DNA of 64,000 nucleotides from Chitinophaga vietnamensis (GCF_902167635.1 NZ_CABHMS010000003.1:1-64000); one strand, 5' to 3'; positions 44,158-53,700 are shown, counted from the stretch's first letter. Notes: a model not told the origin generated them from the letters alone. Numbers and translations: made by a program.

Positions 44158-44259
44158 TAAATCCCAAAACTCTCCCATCTTCCCCCATCTTCTTGATTTG
44201 CTTCTTTGCTGAAGAACACTGTTTAATCAATTTTTCATCAAACTAAAAATCAACGCAAG

Positions 44260-45432
44260 ATGAGTACCATTACTGAACTGATCCACTCCATTCCCGTAGA
44301 TCCGCAAACCGGCGCTATTGCAGTGCCCATCTATCAAACTTCTACTTTTGTACAGGAAGCGCCAGGCGTAAACAAAGGCTACGACTATGCCCGCAGCAAC
44401 AATCCTACCCGCGAAGCATTGGAAAAAATAGTAGCCCAACTGGAAGGAGGCGCCGCGGCATCTGCCTTTTCCAGCGGCCTCGCCGCCATCGACGCGGTAT
44501 TGAAACTCCTGAAATCCGGCGACGAAATTGTAGCAGTAGATGATATCTATGGCGGCGCTTTCCGTCTCTTTAATAAAGTATATGAAAAATTCGGTATCCG
44601 CGTAACGTATGTAGATACTTCCGATACACAAGCGGTATTCAACGCCATCACGCCGGCCACCCGGCTGATATGGCTGGAAACGCCTACCAATCCCACTTTG
44701 AAGATATCCGATATCGAAGCGATCGGCCGCATTGCGCGGGCGCATAATATCCTGTTCTGCGTAGATAATACTTTCGCATCGCCGGTGCTGCAAAAGCCGC
44801 TGAGCCTCGGCGCCGACCTCGTAATACACAGCGCTACCAAATATCTCGGCGGCCATAGCGATCTGATTGCAGGGGTCGTGATCAGTAAAACGGAACAGCT
44901 GGGACAGGAAATTAAATTCTATCAAAATGCCTGTGGTGCGGTATTGTCGCCCTTCGACAGTTTCCTGTTGATACGCGGTATTGAAACATTACACCTGCGC
45001 GTGAAACAACATGGCTTCAATGCACAAGTACTGGCCGAATACCTTGAACAGCATCCTGCTGTAGCAAAAGTGTATTATCCCGGATTACCTTCCCACCCGG
45101 GGCATGAGCTGGCAAAGCGCCAGAGCAAAGGATTTGGCGGTATCATCTCCTTTACTTTAAAAGATGATAACGAAGCGGCAGCCACAGCTTTTGTGACCAG
45201 CACAAAATATTTTAAACTGGCAGAAAGCCTGGGCGGCATCAAAAGCCTGCTTTGTCATCCCGCAGCGATGACCCACAAATCCATTCCAGCAGAGAAGAGG
45301 AGAGAAGCGGGCGTGAGTGATAGCCTGATCCGTTTGTCGGTAGGACTGGAAGAAGTAGACGACCTGCTCGCCGATCTGGAGCAAGCCTTTAAGAAGTTGC
45401 CGGAACCTGTTTATGCAGAAAACGTGCAGTGA
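44260..45432 (+). CDS. metB: Cystathionine gamma-synthase/lyase family PLP enzyme
   Basis: The 390-residue enzyme has the Cys/Met-metabolism PLP fold: IYQTSTFVQ, YDYARSNNPTREALEK, ASAFSSGLAAIDAVL, the PLP phosphate region and Lys194 in IHSATKYLGGHSD. It ends with SLGGIKSLLCHPAAMTHKSI and IRLSVGLEEVDDLLADLEQA. Sequence alone does not separate gamma-synthase from gamma-lyase. Control by a SAM-I riboswitch favours a methionine-synthesis role (cystathionine from activated homoserine and cysteine). Its last 44 bp overlap the convergent symporter gene. Confidence 0.88.
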   Translation: MSTITELIHSIPVDPQTGAIAVPIYQTSTFVQEAPGVNKGYDYARSNNPTREALEKIVAQLEGGAAASAFSSGLAAIDAVLKLLKSGDEIVAVDDIYGGAFRLFNKVYEKFGIRVTYVDTSDTQAVFNAITPATRLIWLETPTNPTLKISDIEAIGRIARAHNILFCVDNTFASPVLQKPLSLGADLVIHSATKYLGGHSDLIAGVVISKTEQLGQEIKFYQNACGAVLSPFDSFLLIRGIETLHLRVKQHGFNAQVLAEYLEQHPAVAKVYYPGLPSHPGHELAKRQSKGFGGIISFTLKDDNEAAATAFVTSTKYFKLAESLGGIKSLLCHPAAMTHKSIPAEKRREAGVSDSLIRLSVGLEEVDDLLADLEQAFKKLPEPVYAENVQ

Positions 45433-46600
45433 GCATAGCGGCAACATTATCGCCGGTGGCATTGAGGATGGTGGCCAGCGGATCTACCAGGGTGCCGATG
45501 ATCATCAGTGGCGGCAAGGCTTCCGGCGGAAAGCCATAAACGCTCATCACCAGCATCTCGCCAATATAGCCGCCATTGGGCACGCCGCCTTCCACAATAC
45601 TTACGATCACCGTCATGCCCAAGGCCGACAGGATCGTAACGGGATTGTCGAAATGCTTGCCGAACATCGCAAACACCACCGCCATTTTGATGATAGAGGA
45701 GATGCTGGAACCATCTTTATGCAGGGTAGCGCCCAGCGGCACCACTACGCTGCCCACTTCAACGGGCACGCCCATACGTTGTACCGCCTGTAAATTGGCG
45801 GGGATGGTGGCGATGCTGCTGCCCGTGCCCACCGCGGTAAGCGTAGGAATGATGTTGTGCTTCCAGAAGATCTTCACGCCGGGGAAACCACCGGCAACAA
45901 ATGCGTAAAAACTGAAACCAACCAGAAAATAAACAATCCCAAAGCCGTAATAGATGCCCAGCGAATGGGCATAGGTCCCGAACAGCTGCGGCCCTACGGT
46001 GCCTACCTGGTAGGCAAAGTAGGCGCCCAGCCCAATGGGCCCGGCTTTCATGATGAGGCCCAGCAATTGTATCATCACCTCGTTGCCGGATAACAGGAAG
46101 CTCCGGAAACTGGCGCCTTTCTCTCCCGCCAGGTGCGCCGCAAAGCCCGTGATCACCGAAAAGATGATGAAAGGCAACATATTCTTGCGCGATAGCAATT
46201 CATAAAACTCGCTGACCGTCAGCAAGCGTACCAGCTGATCGCCCCAGGTGCCTGCCTGTGCTATCTCTTCAGGTTTCGATAACTGTACTGGTTGGTGTAT
46301 CGGAAATATCCATATGGTGACGATGGTGAAGAAAGCAGAGATCAGGATGGTAGAGAGAAATACGATCGACATTATGCCCAGCACCTTTCCCAGCTTGCTG
46401 CCTTTGTCGATCTGTGCGATGGCCGAAGCGATGCAGAAAAATACCAGCGGGATCACCGCCGTGAGCAGCAGGTTGATGAACAGATCGCCGAAAGGCTTGA
46501 GTACAGCCACTTTAGCACCAAGCGCCAAACCGGCAATGCTACCGGCAACAATACCTCCCAGCAGCCAGAACATGCTGCTATACGTTTTGATGAATCCCAT
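45389..46600 (-). CDS. Dicarboxylate/amino acid:cation symporter (DAACS family)
   Basis: The 403-residue protein starts at MGFIKTYSSMFW; a longer frame to 46714 would run into the GH31 gene and lacks family similarity. It has the GltPh-like layout of eight helices and two hairpins, with the Ser-rich HP1 (AVGTGSSIATIPANLQAV), the TM7 region (PLGATLHKDGSSISSIIKMAVV, in place of NMDGT) and HP2 (IVEGGVPNGGYIGEML). TM8 carries DPLATILNATGDNVAAML. It imports dicarboxylates or acidic/neutral amino acids with Na+ or H+; the altered NMDGT motif makes the substrate uncertain. Confidence 0.92.
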   Translation of the reverse strand: MGFIKTYSSMFWLLGGIVAGSIAGLALGAKVAVLKPFGDLFINLLLTAVIPLVFFCIASAIAQIDKGSKLGKVLGIMSIVFLSTILISAFFTIVTIWIFPIHQPVQLSKPEEIAQAGTWGDQLVRLLTVSEFYELLSRKNMLPFIIFSVITGFAAHLAGEKGASFRSFLLSGNEVMIQLLGLIMKAGPIGLGAYFAYQVGTVGPQLFGTYAHSLGIYYGFGIVYFLVGFSFYAFVAGGFPGVKIFWKHNIIPTLTAVGTGSSIATIPANLQAVQRMGVPVEVGSVVVPLGATLHKDGSSISSIIKMAVVFAMFGKHFDNPVTILSALGMTVIVSIVEGGVPNGGYIGEMLVMSVYGFPPEALPPLMIIGTLVDPLATILNATGDNVAAMLTARFLHKQVPATS

Positions 46601-46680
46601 ACGGAAATTTTTTCCTCTTACAATTATAGCGTAATTCTCGATTCTGATCAGTAATTTTAGCGCCACGTTAAAAGTGAACA

Positions 46681-49600
46681 ATGAGAAAAATGATCGCAAG
46701 AGGTGTGTTGGCAACAGCCCTGATGGCTGGCCTGCTCACCGCCACTGCCTTTCACGCTGAAGCCCAGTACAGGCTTCGCTTCAATGGCGCCAGTAATTTC
46801 GTGGAACTGAACGGTAAAGACCTCCAGCCACCCTACACCGTAGAGTGCCTCGTGAGCCGTAACAAGGTAAGCACCTATTCCTCGCTGCTCACCAGCGGCG
46901 ACTATGAAAGCGGTATCCGCCTGGAACAGTACAATAATACCAACAAGATAGGATTGACGAAGAAAGGTAAGTTCGATGTGCTGTTCGACTATGAACTGCC
47001 GGTGGGCAAACTCACGCACATCGCACTGGTGGCCGATAGCGCGCATACTTCGTTGTTCGTGGATGGCAAATTCATTCAACGCATCGATAAAAGTATTCCG
47101 CTGCCGCTGTCGCAGATCGGCCTTGATGCCGACGGCTTCGGTACCCTCAACGCCACGCTGGATGAGATGCGCATGTGGGATATGGAACTGTCGCCCGAAA
47201 CCATTGCCCGCCTTGCTTTCAAAGAGGTGACCAGCGAGGACCCGGCCCACGGCCACCTGCTGCATTACTATAAATTCGATGAAGGCAGCGGCAACGTTGT
47301 TAAAGACCACAAAGGCACGCTCAATGGGAAGATCTTCCTGGCCAGCTACGAAAAAGTATATCCGCTGGATATCGCGCTCACCAACGTGGTAACACCGCTC
47401 AACGGGAAAGATAAATTCTCCGCACAAGAGCCGGTGACCATCCGCGTTACCAACCTCGGCACACAGGCCGTGAATGAACCGGTACAGCTGCAATACACGC
47501 TGGGCAACGGCGGCGCCGTTAAAACAGTAACGGTGCCCTTCAACACCCAGCCCTTGCCGCCTTACGCCATCCGCGATGTGCTCCTCGAAACCGCCAACCT
47601 CGGGAGCAAAGGTATCTGGCCGCTGGAAGTGAAAGCCATCCTCCAGGGAGATGAGCATACTGCCAATAATCAATTGTCTACCCATCTCCTGTTAAAAAAA
47701 GTACCGCTCACCCAGATCATCAAGGTGAGCAAACAGCCCAGCAACCTGCTGTTCACACTCGGCAATGCTTTCGTAAAACTGCAATTACTGCAACCCGACA
47801 TTTATCGCATACAAGTGAGCAGCGACGGCAAGTTTGAAGATGCCATGCAAAATGGTATTGTTGTGTGGAATGGCGACGCAGCCGTGCCTTACGAGCTTAA
47901 AGAGCATCCGTCTTATTATGATCTCAATACATCCAAAATAACACTCCGTATTCAGAAATCCCCTTTTCGTATAGCCATGTACGATAAACAAGGGAAGAAG
48001 ATCATGGAAGAGACGGAACCGATCAGTCTTGGCGAACATGCCACCGCCGCGCTGCAACGCGGGGCCAATGATTATTTCTATGGCGGTGGTATGCAGAACG
48101 GTAATTTCTCGCATCGCGACAGCATCGTGAATATCCGCAATGATTTCGGCAACTGGGGCGCTAACACTACTTCCAATCCGGCGCCTTTCTTCGTGAGCAC
48201 CGCAGGTTACGGCATCTTCCGCAATACTTTCAACAAAGGTACCTATGCCTTCAAAGACACGGTGCTGCTGCAACACGAAGGCCACGAATACGATGCCTAC
48301 TACTTCTACGGGCCTTCTATCAAAGCTGTGCTGGAAGAATATACGCACGTAACCGGCCGTCCTTTTATGGCGCCGCGCTGGGGCCTCGAATTTGGCGATG
48401 CCGATTGCTACAACAAGAAAGGCGTTACCGGCGATGTGATTAAAAAGGTAGCACAGGTATACCGCGATCAAAACCTGCCTGGCGGCTGGATACTGCCCAA
48501 CGATGGCTATGGCTGCGGCTATCAGGGCCTCGACACCGTAGTGCAACGGCTGCATGCTCTTGGCTTCCACACCGGCCTCTGGACAGAGAACGGCGTCGAA
48601 AAGATCAAAGATGAAGTGGGCCGTCTCGGCACCCGCTGCATGAAACTCGACGTAGCCTGGGTAGGCCCCGGCTACAAATGGGGACTGGATGGTTGTCGCG
48701 CCGCCTTCAACGGTATCGAGCAAAATGCCGATGCCCGCGGCTTCATCTGGTGCGTAGCCGGATGGGCGGGCACGCAACGTTACTCCACCATCTGGAGCGG
48801 CGATCAGAGCGGCAACTGGGAATACATCCGTTTTCACATCCCCACGGTGATCGGCAGCGGCCTTTCGGGTTTCAACTATGCCACCGGCGATGTGGATGGC
48901 ATCTTCAAAGGCAGCGCCAAAACCTATGTGCGCGATATGCAATGGAAATGTTTCACGCCGGTGTATATGGCTATCAGTGGCTGGGCCAAGGCCAACAAAC
49001 AGCCATGGGCGCAGGGAGAGCCGTATACAAGCATCAACAGAAAATATATGATGTTGAAAATGCGTCTCACGCCATACATGTACTCTTACTGCCGTGAGGC
49101 GTATGAAACCGGTACGCCTGTATGCCGTGCCCTCGTGCTGGAATATCCCAATGACCCGGTTACCTGGGGCAAAGCCACGCAATACCAGTTCCTCAGCGGC
49201 GAATACCTGCTGGTGGCGCCGGTTTACAAAGATGAAGAAAAGCGCGACAGCATCTACCTGCCAGCAGGTACCTGGCGTGATTATGATAATGGCGCCATCT
49301 ATCAGGGTAAGCAATGGCTTAACAATTTCGCCGCGCCGCTGGACAAGCTCCCTTTGTTCGTGAAAAACGGCGCCATCATCCCGAAATATCCTGCCATGCT
49401 GTATGATGGTGAAAAGCCCAAGGATACCCTCACCCTCGAGATCTATCCCGGCGCCAACGGCCATTTCAAGCTCTATGAAGATGATGGCGCTACGCTGGCC
49501 TACCGCACCAGTAACGCCTTCGCCTATACGAACATTATCTCACGCGCAATAAACAATACTACTACGATCCTCGTAGGCGCCACCAGCGGCCATTACAAAG

Positions 49601-49782
49601 GCCAGCTCGAAAAACGCAGCCTGAAACTGGAAGTGTTCATGACCAAAGCGCCTGCCCGCATTACCCTCAACGGCAAAGCCCTTACCAGCTGGAAATACGA
49701 CCCCGCCTACAAAAAAGGTTGTGTGTTCATTGATGCCGGTGTAGTAGACGTGAGGAAGGAGCAAAAGATGATGGTTGATTAG
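46681..49782 (+). CDS. Secreted LamG-GH31 glycoside hydrolase
   Basis: The 1033-residue protein has a signal peptide (residues 1-28, ending AEAQ). A LamG/concanavalin-like domain follows at about 29-185 (YRLRFNGASNFVELNG, ATLDEMRMWDMEL), then a CARDB-like beta domain (about 220-340). GH31 N-terminal beta, barrel and C-terminal beta domains complete it. The nucleophile is Asp657 in MKLDVAWVGPGY and the acid/base Asp708 in IWSGDQSGNWEY. Barrel motifs differ from alpha-glucosidases (for example WCVAGWAGTQRYSTIWSGD), so it belongs to one of the less usual GH31 subgroups, perhaps acting on alpha-galactosaminides or alpha-galactosides; the substrate is not certain. It stands alone. Confidence 0.88.
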   Translation: MRKMIARGVLATALMAGLLTATAFHAEAQYRLRFNGASNFVELNGKDLQPPYTVECLVSRNKVSTYSSLLTSGDYESGIRLEQYNNTNKIGLTKKGKFDVLFDYELPVGKLTHIALVADSAHTSLFVDGKFIQRIDKSIPLPLSQIGLDADGFGTLNATLDEMRMWDMELSPETIARLAFKEVTSEDPAHGHLLHYYKFDEGSGNVVKDHKGTLNGKIFLASYEKVYPLDIALTNVVTPLNGKDKFSAQEPVTIRVTNLGTQAVNEPVQLQYTLGNGGAVKTVTVPFNTQPLPPYAIRDVLLETANLGSKGIWPLEVKAILQGDEHTANNQLSTHLLLKKVPLTQIIKVSKQPSNLLFTLGNAFVKLQLLQPDIYRIQVSSDGKFEDAMQNGIVVWNGDAAVPYELKEHPSYYDLNTSKITLRIQKSPFRIAMYDKQGKKIMEETEPISLGEHATAALQRGANDYFYGGGMQNGNFSHRDSIVNIRNDFGNWGANTTSNPAPFFVSTAGYGIFRNTFNKGTYAFKDTVLLQHEGHEYDAYYFYGPSIKAVLEEYTHVTGRPFMAPRWGLEFGDADCYNKKGVTGDVIKKVAQVYRDQNLPGGWILPNDGYGCGYQGLDTVVQRLHALGFHTGLWTENGVEKIKDEVGRLGTRCMKLDVAWVGPGYKWGLDGCRAAFNGIEQNADARGFIWCVAGWAGTQRYSTIWSGDQSGNWEYIRFHIPTVIGSGLSGFNYATGDVDGIFKGSAKTYVRDMQWKCFTPVYMAISGWAKANKQPWAQGEPYTSINRKYMMLKMRLTPYMYSYCREAYETGTPVCRALVLEYPNDPVTWGKATQYQFLSGEYLLVAPVYKDEEKRDSIYLPAGTWRDYDNGAIYQGKQWLNNFAAPLDKLPLFVKNGAIIPKYPAMLYDGEKPKDTLTLEIYPGANGHFKLYEDDGATLAYRTSNAFAYTNIISRAINNTTTILVGATSGHYKGQLEKRSLKLEVFMTKAPARITLNGKALTSWKYDPAYKKGCVFIDAGVVDVRKEQKMMVD

Positions 49783-49974
49783 CGCGAAGGTTGTCTGGCT
49801 CAGGATTATAGTGATTTAAAGGATTACCAGGATTTTTTTATAAGGATTAATAGAGATTAAAATCAAGATTCGCGAAGATCAACTCGAAAATCTTATCTAA
49901 TCTTTATTAATCCTTGTAAAAAAATCCTGGTAATCCTTTAAATCATTATAATCCTGAACCAGACAACCTTCGCG
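49783..49974. repeat. Palindromic element, copy C
   Basis: This is a 192-bp inverted repeat starting at the base after the GH31 stop codon. The ends are exact complements (CGCGAAGGTTGTCTGG / CCAGACAACCTTCGCG). The arms (GGATTACCAGGATTTTTTTA and its complement) match closely for about 70 bp, with only a few differences. The centre is a short AT-rich loop near CTCGA; there is no 33-bp palindrome. Confidence 0.94.
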
Positions 49975-50026
49975 CGAACAATCGCGCTATCAATTTGTTT
50001 ATCACGAATGGAATCAATCCATTCTT

Positions 50027-50365
50027 ATGAAAAGTTTGCTGGTTTGTTTGTTACTCTTTGTGGCGGCGGTCTATAGTCCGCGCCAGGTGCGCAGTTATAC
50101 GGTAGGGGATGTGCTCAGGCATGCACGGCAGTTGAGTAATGACAGCACCACCGTTAAGATTAACGGTTATATTACGAAGAAAGTAGGCAGCGGCGTATAT
50201 CTCTTTGAAGATCGTACTGCTGAAATATACCTGTATGCAGAAGATAAATATCTCCCTGAAAAACCTTTCGATGAAAGAGTGGCGCTGGTAGTGCAGGCGC
50301 TCGTACAGTATGAATACAACAAGCCCATCACCCTGCGGGCGAATAAGACAATTACCAGCGAATAA
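50027..50365 (+). CDS. Exported BOF (bacterial OB-fold) protein
   Basis: The 112-residue protein has a signal peptide (residues 1-22) and a short OB-fold: YTVGDVLRHARQLSNDSTTVKINGYI, then KKVGSGVYLFEDRTAEIYLYAEDKYL and a final strand. The GxYLFEDxTGEI-type centre is that of the YgiW/YdeI (BOF) family, small periplasmic proteins linked to stress tolerance in enterobacteria. Ligand and role here are unknown. It lies between element C and the convergent TauE gene, with only 8 bp between stops. Confidence 0.8.
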   Translation: MKSLLVCLLLFVAAVYSPRQVRSYTVGDVLRHARQLSNDSTTVKINGYITKKVGSGVYLFEDRTAEIYLYAEDKYLPEKPFDERVALVVQALVQYEYNKPITLRANKTITSE

Positions 50366-50373
50366 AGACAAGA

Positions 50374-51345
50374 CTAGAGCACTTTCACGACGAAACCGTA
50401 AATGCTTTTCAGGCTCACGAGTATGACGATCACCGCTACGGCAACCATAATGGTTTTGGCCGAGATGCGGTTGGATACCCTTGCCGCGATCGGTGAGGCG
50501 ATGGCGCTGCCGATCACCAGGCCGGCAACGGCGTCCCAGTGTACGTGAGCGAGCACCGTTACGAAGGTGAGGGAACTGAGCATCGCGATGAAGAAGCGGC
50601 AGAGCTTTACGGTGCCAAGGGAGAAACGCGGATGGCGCCCGCCCGCAATCAGCGCCGACAGCACGATAGAGCCCCATCCACCACCGCCAATGGCATCGAT
50701 GAAACCGCCGCCGAAGCCCAGTAGCCCGATACGTTTGATCTTTTTAGGTTGCCTGTGCTTACGCCTTACGTTGATGGCGCGCATCAGGATGATGGTACCC
50801 AGGATCAGCGTATACAGCGATACCACCGGTTTCGTGTATTGCGCATAATGTTCCAGTGAGGAAAGAAGGTATGCACCGATCACAGCGCCGGCGATGCCGG
50901 GGATGATCAGTATCTTGAAGAGACGTTTGTTGATGTTACCCATGCGGAAGTGCATCCACCCGGCGATGCCGTTGCTGAGGATCTCGGAGATGTGCACGGC
51001 GGCGCTGGCAGAGGCAGGAGGGACGCCCATCGACAGGGAAAAGGTAGTAGAGGTGATGCCATACGACATACCAATGGCGCCATCTATCATGGCGAATATA
51101 AATCCCGCTACCAGGAAATAGTAGAAAGTAGGAGGAATGATTTCTACATAAGTACTGAACGAAGGCACCCACCACCATAATGCCGAGAAGATGGCCGTCA
51201 GTGCCACAATGCCTGCTGTCCAATATAGCCACTTCCTGGTGTTGGCTGCAGCTACGCTGCCGTTGGCAGGCGCTTTGCCGCCATATCCTGTAGATGCTGT
51301 AGTTACCGCTGCTGGTGCAGCTACGGGTGTAATAACTTTCTCCAT
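50374..51345 (-). CDS. Sulfite exporter TauE/SafE family permease
   Basis: The 323-residue protein starts at MEKVITP; an upstream in-frame extension of 38 residues is Cys/Phe-rich and unlikely. A Pro/Ala/Gly-rich N-terminal tail of about 35 residues precedes eight membrane helices. The family motif is duplicated: FIFAMIDGAIGMSYGITSTT with SASAAVHISEILSNGIAG, and LLGFGGGFIDAIGGGGWGSI with LGTVKLCRFF. Members move sulfite, sulfoacetate or related anions; the actual substrate is unknown. Confidence 0.9.
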   Translation of the reverse strand: MEKVITPVAAPAAVTTASTGYGGKAPANGSVAAANTRKWLYWTAGIVALTAIFSALWWWVPSFSTYVEIIPPTFYYFLVAGFIFAMIDGAIGMSYGITSTTFSLSMGVPPASASAAVHISEILSNGIAGWMHFRMGNINKRLFKILIIPGIAGAVIGAYLLSSLEHYAQYTKPVVSLYTLILGTIILMRAINVRRKHRQPKKIKRIGLLGFGGGFIDAIGGGGWGSIVLSALIAGGRHPRFSLGTVKLCRFFIAMLSSLTFVTVLAHVHWDAVAGLVIGSAIASPIAARVSNRISAKTIMVAVAVIVILVSLKSIYGFVVKVL

Positions 51346-51479
51346 GTTGATCGTTGCCAGCCTAATTTCTCCACAAAATACATAAACTCTATGAAAATAG
51401 TAGACTATTGAATAAAAAAATAAGAAAAAGAGACGGGGTGGGCAACAGAGAAATAACAACGCATCAAAATTGATTTACC

Positions 51480-51487
51480 TATATTTG
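51480..51487 (+). promoter_or_regulatory. Promoter -7 box (TATATTTG) of the CNNM/CorC gene
   Basis: An exact TAnnTTTG match lies 26 bp before the start codon. No good -33 element is visible at the expected distance. Confidence 0.55.
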
Positions 51488-51513
51488 AGCTTGCGAACCA
51501 ATTTGTCTTATTC

Positions 51514-52806
51514 ATGTTTTTGCAAGTTCTTGGAACTATTATTCTCGTATTATTAAATGGATTTTTTGTAGCGGCGGAATTTGCCATCGTTAAAGTCCGC
51601 TCTTCTCAAATAAACAGCAAGGGAGGCGCTGCTTCCAAAAGGGCCACCAAAGCGGCCAAACACGTACTGGGTAACCTCGATGGTTACCTCGCTGCCACAC
51701 AGCTGGGCATCACGCTGGCCTCGCTCGGTCTTGGTTGGGTGGGAGAGGCAGTGGTGTCTACTCTCATGCTCAACGTGATGGGCGCGCTCAACCTGCCCAT
51801 CAATGCTGCCACGGCACATGCCATCGCCCTGCCGGTGGCCTTTTTCGTGATCACCGTGCTCCACATCGTATTTGGCGAGCTGGCCCCCAAATCCGTGGCC
51901 ATCCGCAAACCGCTGCCCACCACGCTCATCGTGGCAGCGCCGCTGCGCGTGATCTTCGTCATATTCCGTCCTTTTATATGGATGCTTAACGGCCTGGCCA
52001 ACAGTATCCTGCGTTTCGTAGGCATCACGCCGGCAGGCGAATCGGAAATTCACTCGGAAGAAGAACTGAAGCTCATCATCTCCGAAAGCCAGGAAGGTGG
52101 CGCCATCGCGGAAACAGAACGGGAACTCATTCAGAACGTATTCGAGTTCGACGACAGCCGCGTGAAAGAAATACTCACCCACCGCAAGGATATCTCTGCA
52201 CTCGATATCTCCCTGCCATTCGATCAACTGGTAAACCAGGTGATCACAGATGGCTATTCCCGCTACCCGGTGTATAACAATTCGCTCGATGAACTCAAAG
52301 GAGTGATCTACACCAAAGACCTCGTGAAAGGAGTCCACGAAAATAAACTCAAGGATATCCGCGAAATTCTGAAACCGGTATTTTATGTACCGGATAGTAT
52401 GAAGATCAAAGACCTGCTCCGCACCTTCCAGGGGCAGCGCCTGCAGATGGCCGTTGTTACCAACGAATTTGGCGACACCGAAGGTATCGTTACCATGGAA
52501 GATATTCTCGAAGAGCTGGTAGGCGATATTCAGGACGAACATGATCACGAAGCGCCCATTGTGGAGCAGCAGGATGAACGTACCTTTATCGTTAATGCCC
52601 ACGAGCAGTTGGCAGATATCAACGAACTACTTCCTGTACCATTGCCGGAGAGCGAACATTACGAAACGCTTTCCGGTTTGATCAACTACATTCACGGTAA
52701 CATACCCAGAGAAGGCGAGATCGTAAAACTTGATGATTACGATGTGCTGATCCTGAAAATGTTCCGTAGCTCGGTAGAAAAAGCCCGTCTGAAGCTGACC
52801 CGCTGA
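51514..52806 (+). CDS. CNNM/CorC (hemolysin-like) transmembrane protein
   Basis: The 430-residue protein has an N-terminal DUF21/CNNM membrane domain (about 1-195: LVLLNGFFVAAEFAIVKVRSS, GYLAATQLGITLASLGLGWVGE, FGELAPKSVAIRK). Then come a CBS-domain pair (about 210-335: VKEILTHRKDISALD, YSRYPVYNNSLDELKGVIYTKD, VTNEFGDTEGIVTMEDILEELVGDI) and a C-terminal CorC_HlyC domain (YETLSGLINYIHGNIPREGE). Members are Mg2+/Co2+ efflux-related transporters; the hemolysin name is historical. It is followed 30 bp later by the pirin gene in the same direction. Confidence 0.95.
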   Translation: MFLQVLGTIILVLLNGFFVAAEFAIVKVRSSQINSKGGAASKRATKAAKHVLGNLDGYLAATQLGITLASLGLGWVGEAVVSTLMLNVMGALNLPINAATAHAIALPVAFFVITVLHIVFGELAPKSVAIRKPLPTTLIVAAPLRVIFVIFRPFIWMLNGLANSILRFVGITPAGESEIHSEEELKLIISESQEGGAIAETERELIQNVFEFDDSRVKEILTHRKDISALDISLPFDQLVNQVITDGYSRYPVYNNSLDELKGVIYTKDLVKGVHENKLKDIREILKPVFYVPDSMKIKDLLRTFQGQRLQMAVVTNEFGDTEGIVTMEDILEELVGDIQDEHDHEAPIVEQQDERTFIVNAHEQLADINELLPVPLPESEHYETLSGLINYIHGNIPREGEIVKLDDYDVLILKMFRSSVEKARLKLTR

Positions 52807-52836
52807 GTATCTTGTCGCGAATGAAACCAGTTTTAT

Positions 52837-53700
52837 ATGGAGAAGAAGATTTTGCATGTATTGGAAGGCCGTGAAAAGAAGATCACCGAAACAGAGACCG
52901 TAAGGCAGTCATTGCCTACTATGGCCTTCCGTTTCGCCAGCCCTTTCATTGTGGTGCATCATATGGTACCCAAATATTATGCGCCCGGCGCGCCGGAAGA
53001 AAGGCTGCATCCGCACCCGCACCGCGGCTTTGCGCCGGTGACCTTTATGTTGCAGGGCCAAGGCTATCACCGTGATAGTGCCGGTAATGCCATGACCGTT
53101 AGCGCCGGCGATGTACAATGGATGTTTGCCGGTAAAGGCATCTTGCACAGCGAAGGTCCCAGCGCTGAATTTCTGGAGAAAGGCGGCGACTACGAACTGC
53201 TGCAACTCTGGTTTAATGTACCGGCGGCACACAAAGGAGAAGATCCCTATTATCAATATGTAAAGGCTGCAGACATGCCGTCAGTGGCGCAGGAGCCCGG
53301 TGTGCGCCTCACACTGATCAGTGGTGACTACGAAGGCAAAACAGGCCCGCTCAAGAATTTCACGCCTATTACCGCCATCTGGGGAAAACTGGATAGCGGC
53401 AGCCAGGTAACGCTCACGGCTACACGTAATTACTGGACTTTGCTCTATATCATCGATGGAAAAGTGCAAGTGAATGGCGTGGAAACGGAAGGGTACCATC
53501 TCATCGTCTTCGATAAAGATGATCCGGCTACAGACATTCATATCCAGGCGCTTGAAAACACCCGTGTGCTCTATCTTTGCGCCGAACCGATCAACGAGCC
53601 GGTAGCGGCAAAAGATAATTTTGTAATGAACACTGCAGAAGAAATAGAACAAGCCTTCGCAGACTACAAAGCAGGGAAATTCGGCACACTTGAAAAATGA
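52837..53700 (+). CDS. Pirin family protein
   Basis: The 287-residue bicupin has the pirin signature in the N-terminal cupin: FASPFIVVHHMV, HPHPHRGFAPVTFMLQG, GDVQWMFAGKGILHSEGP and YELLQLWFNVPAAHKGEDP. The metal ligands are the His pair in HPHPHRGF, a second His in GILHSE and the Glu beside it. Bacterial pirins are metal-dependent quercetinase-like proteins or regulators of enzymes; the function here is not assigned. Its stop is at the edge of an AT-rich palindrome. Confidence 0.94.
   Translation: MEKKILHVLEGREKKITETETVRQSLPTMAFRFASPFIVVHHMVPKYYAPGAPEERLHPHPHRGFAPVTFMLQGQGYHRDSAGNAMTVSAGDVQWMFAGKGILHSEGPSAEFLEKGGDYELLQLWFNVPAAHKGEDPYYQYVKAADMPSVAQEPGVRLTLISGDYEGKTGPLKNFTPITAIWGKLDSGSQVTLTATRNYWTLLYIIDGKVQVNGVETEGYHLIVFDKDDPATDIHIQALENTRVLYLCAEPINEPVAAKDNFVMNTAEEIEQAFADYKAGKFGTLEK

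Noticed and set aside
46601-46714. Longer N-terminus for the symporter (start at 46714)
   Set aside because: It would overlap the divergent GH31 start and adds 38 residues unlike the family; MGFIKTY at 46600 fits better.
47785-49464. 559-residue open frame antisense to the GH31 gene
   Set aside because: It is a shadow of the GH31 coding strand; catalytic motifs on the plus strand are intact.
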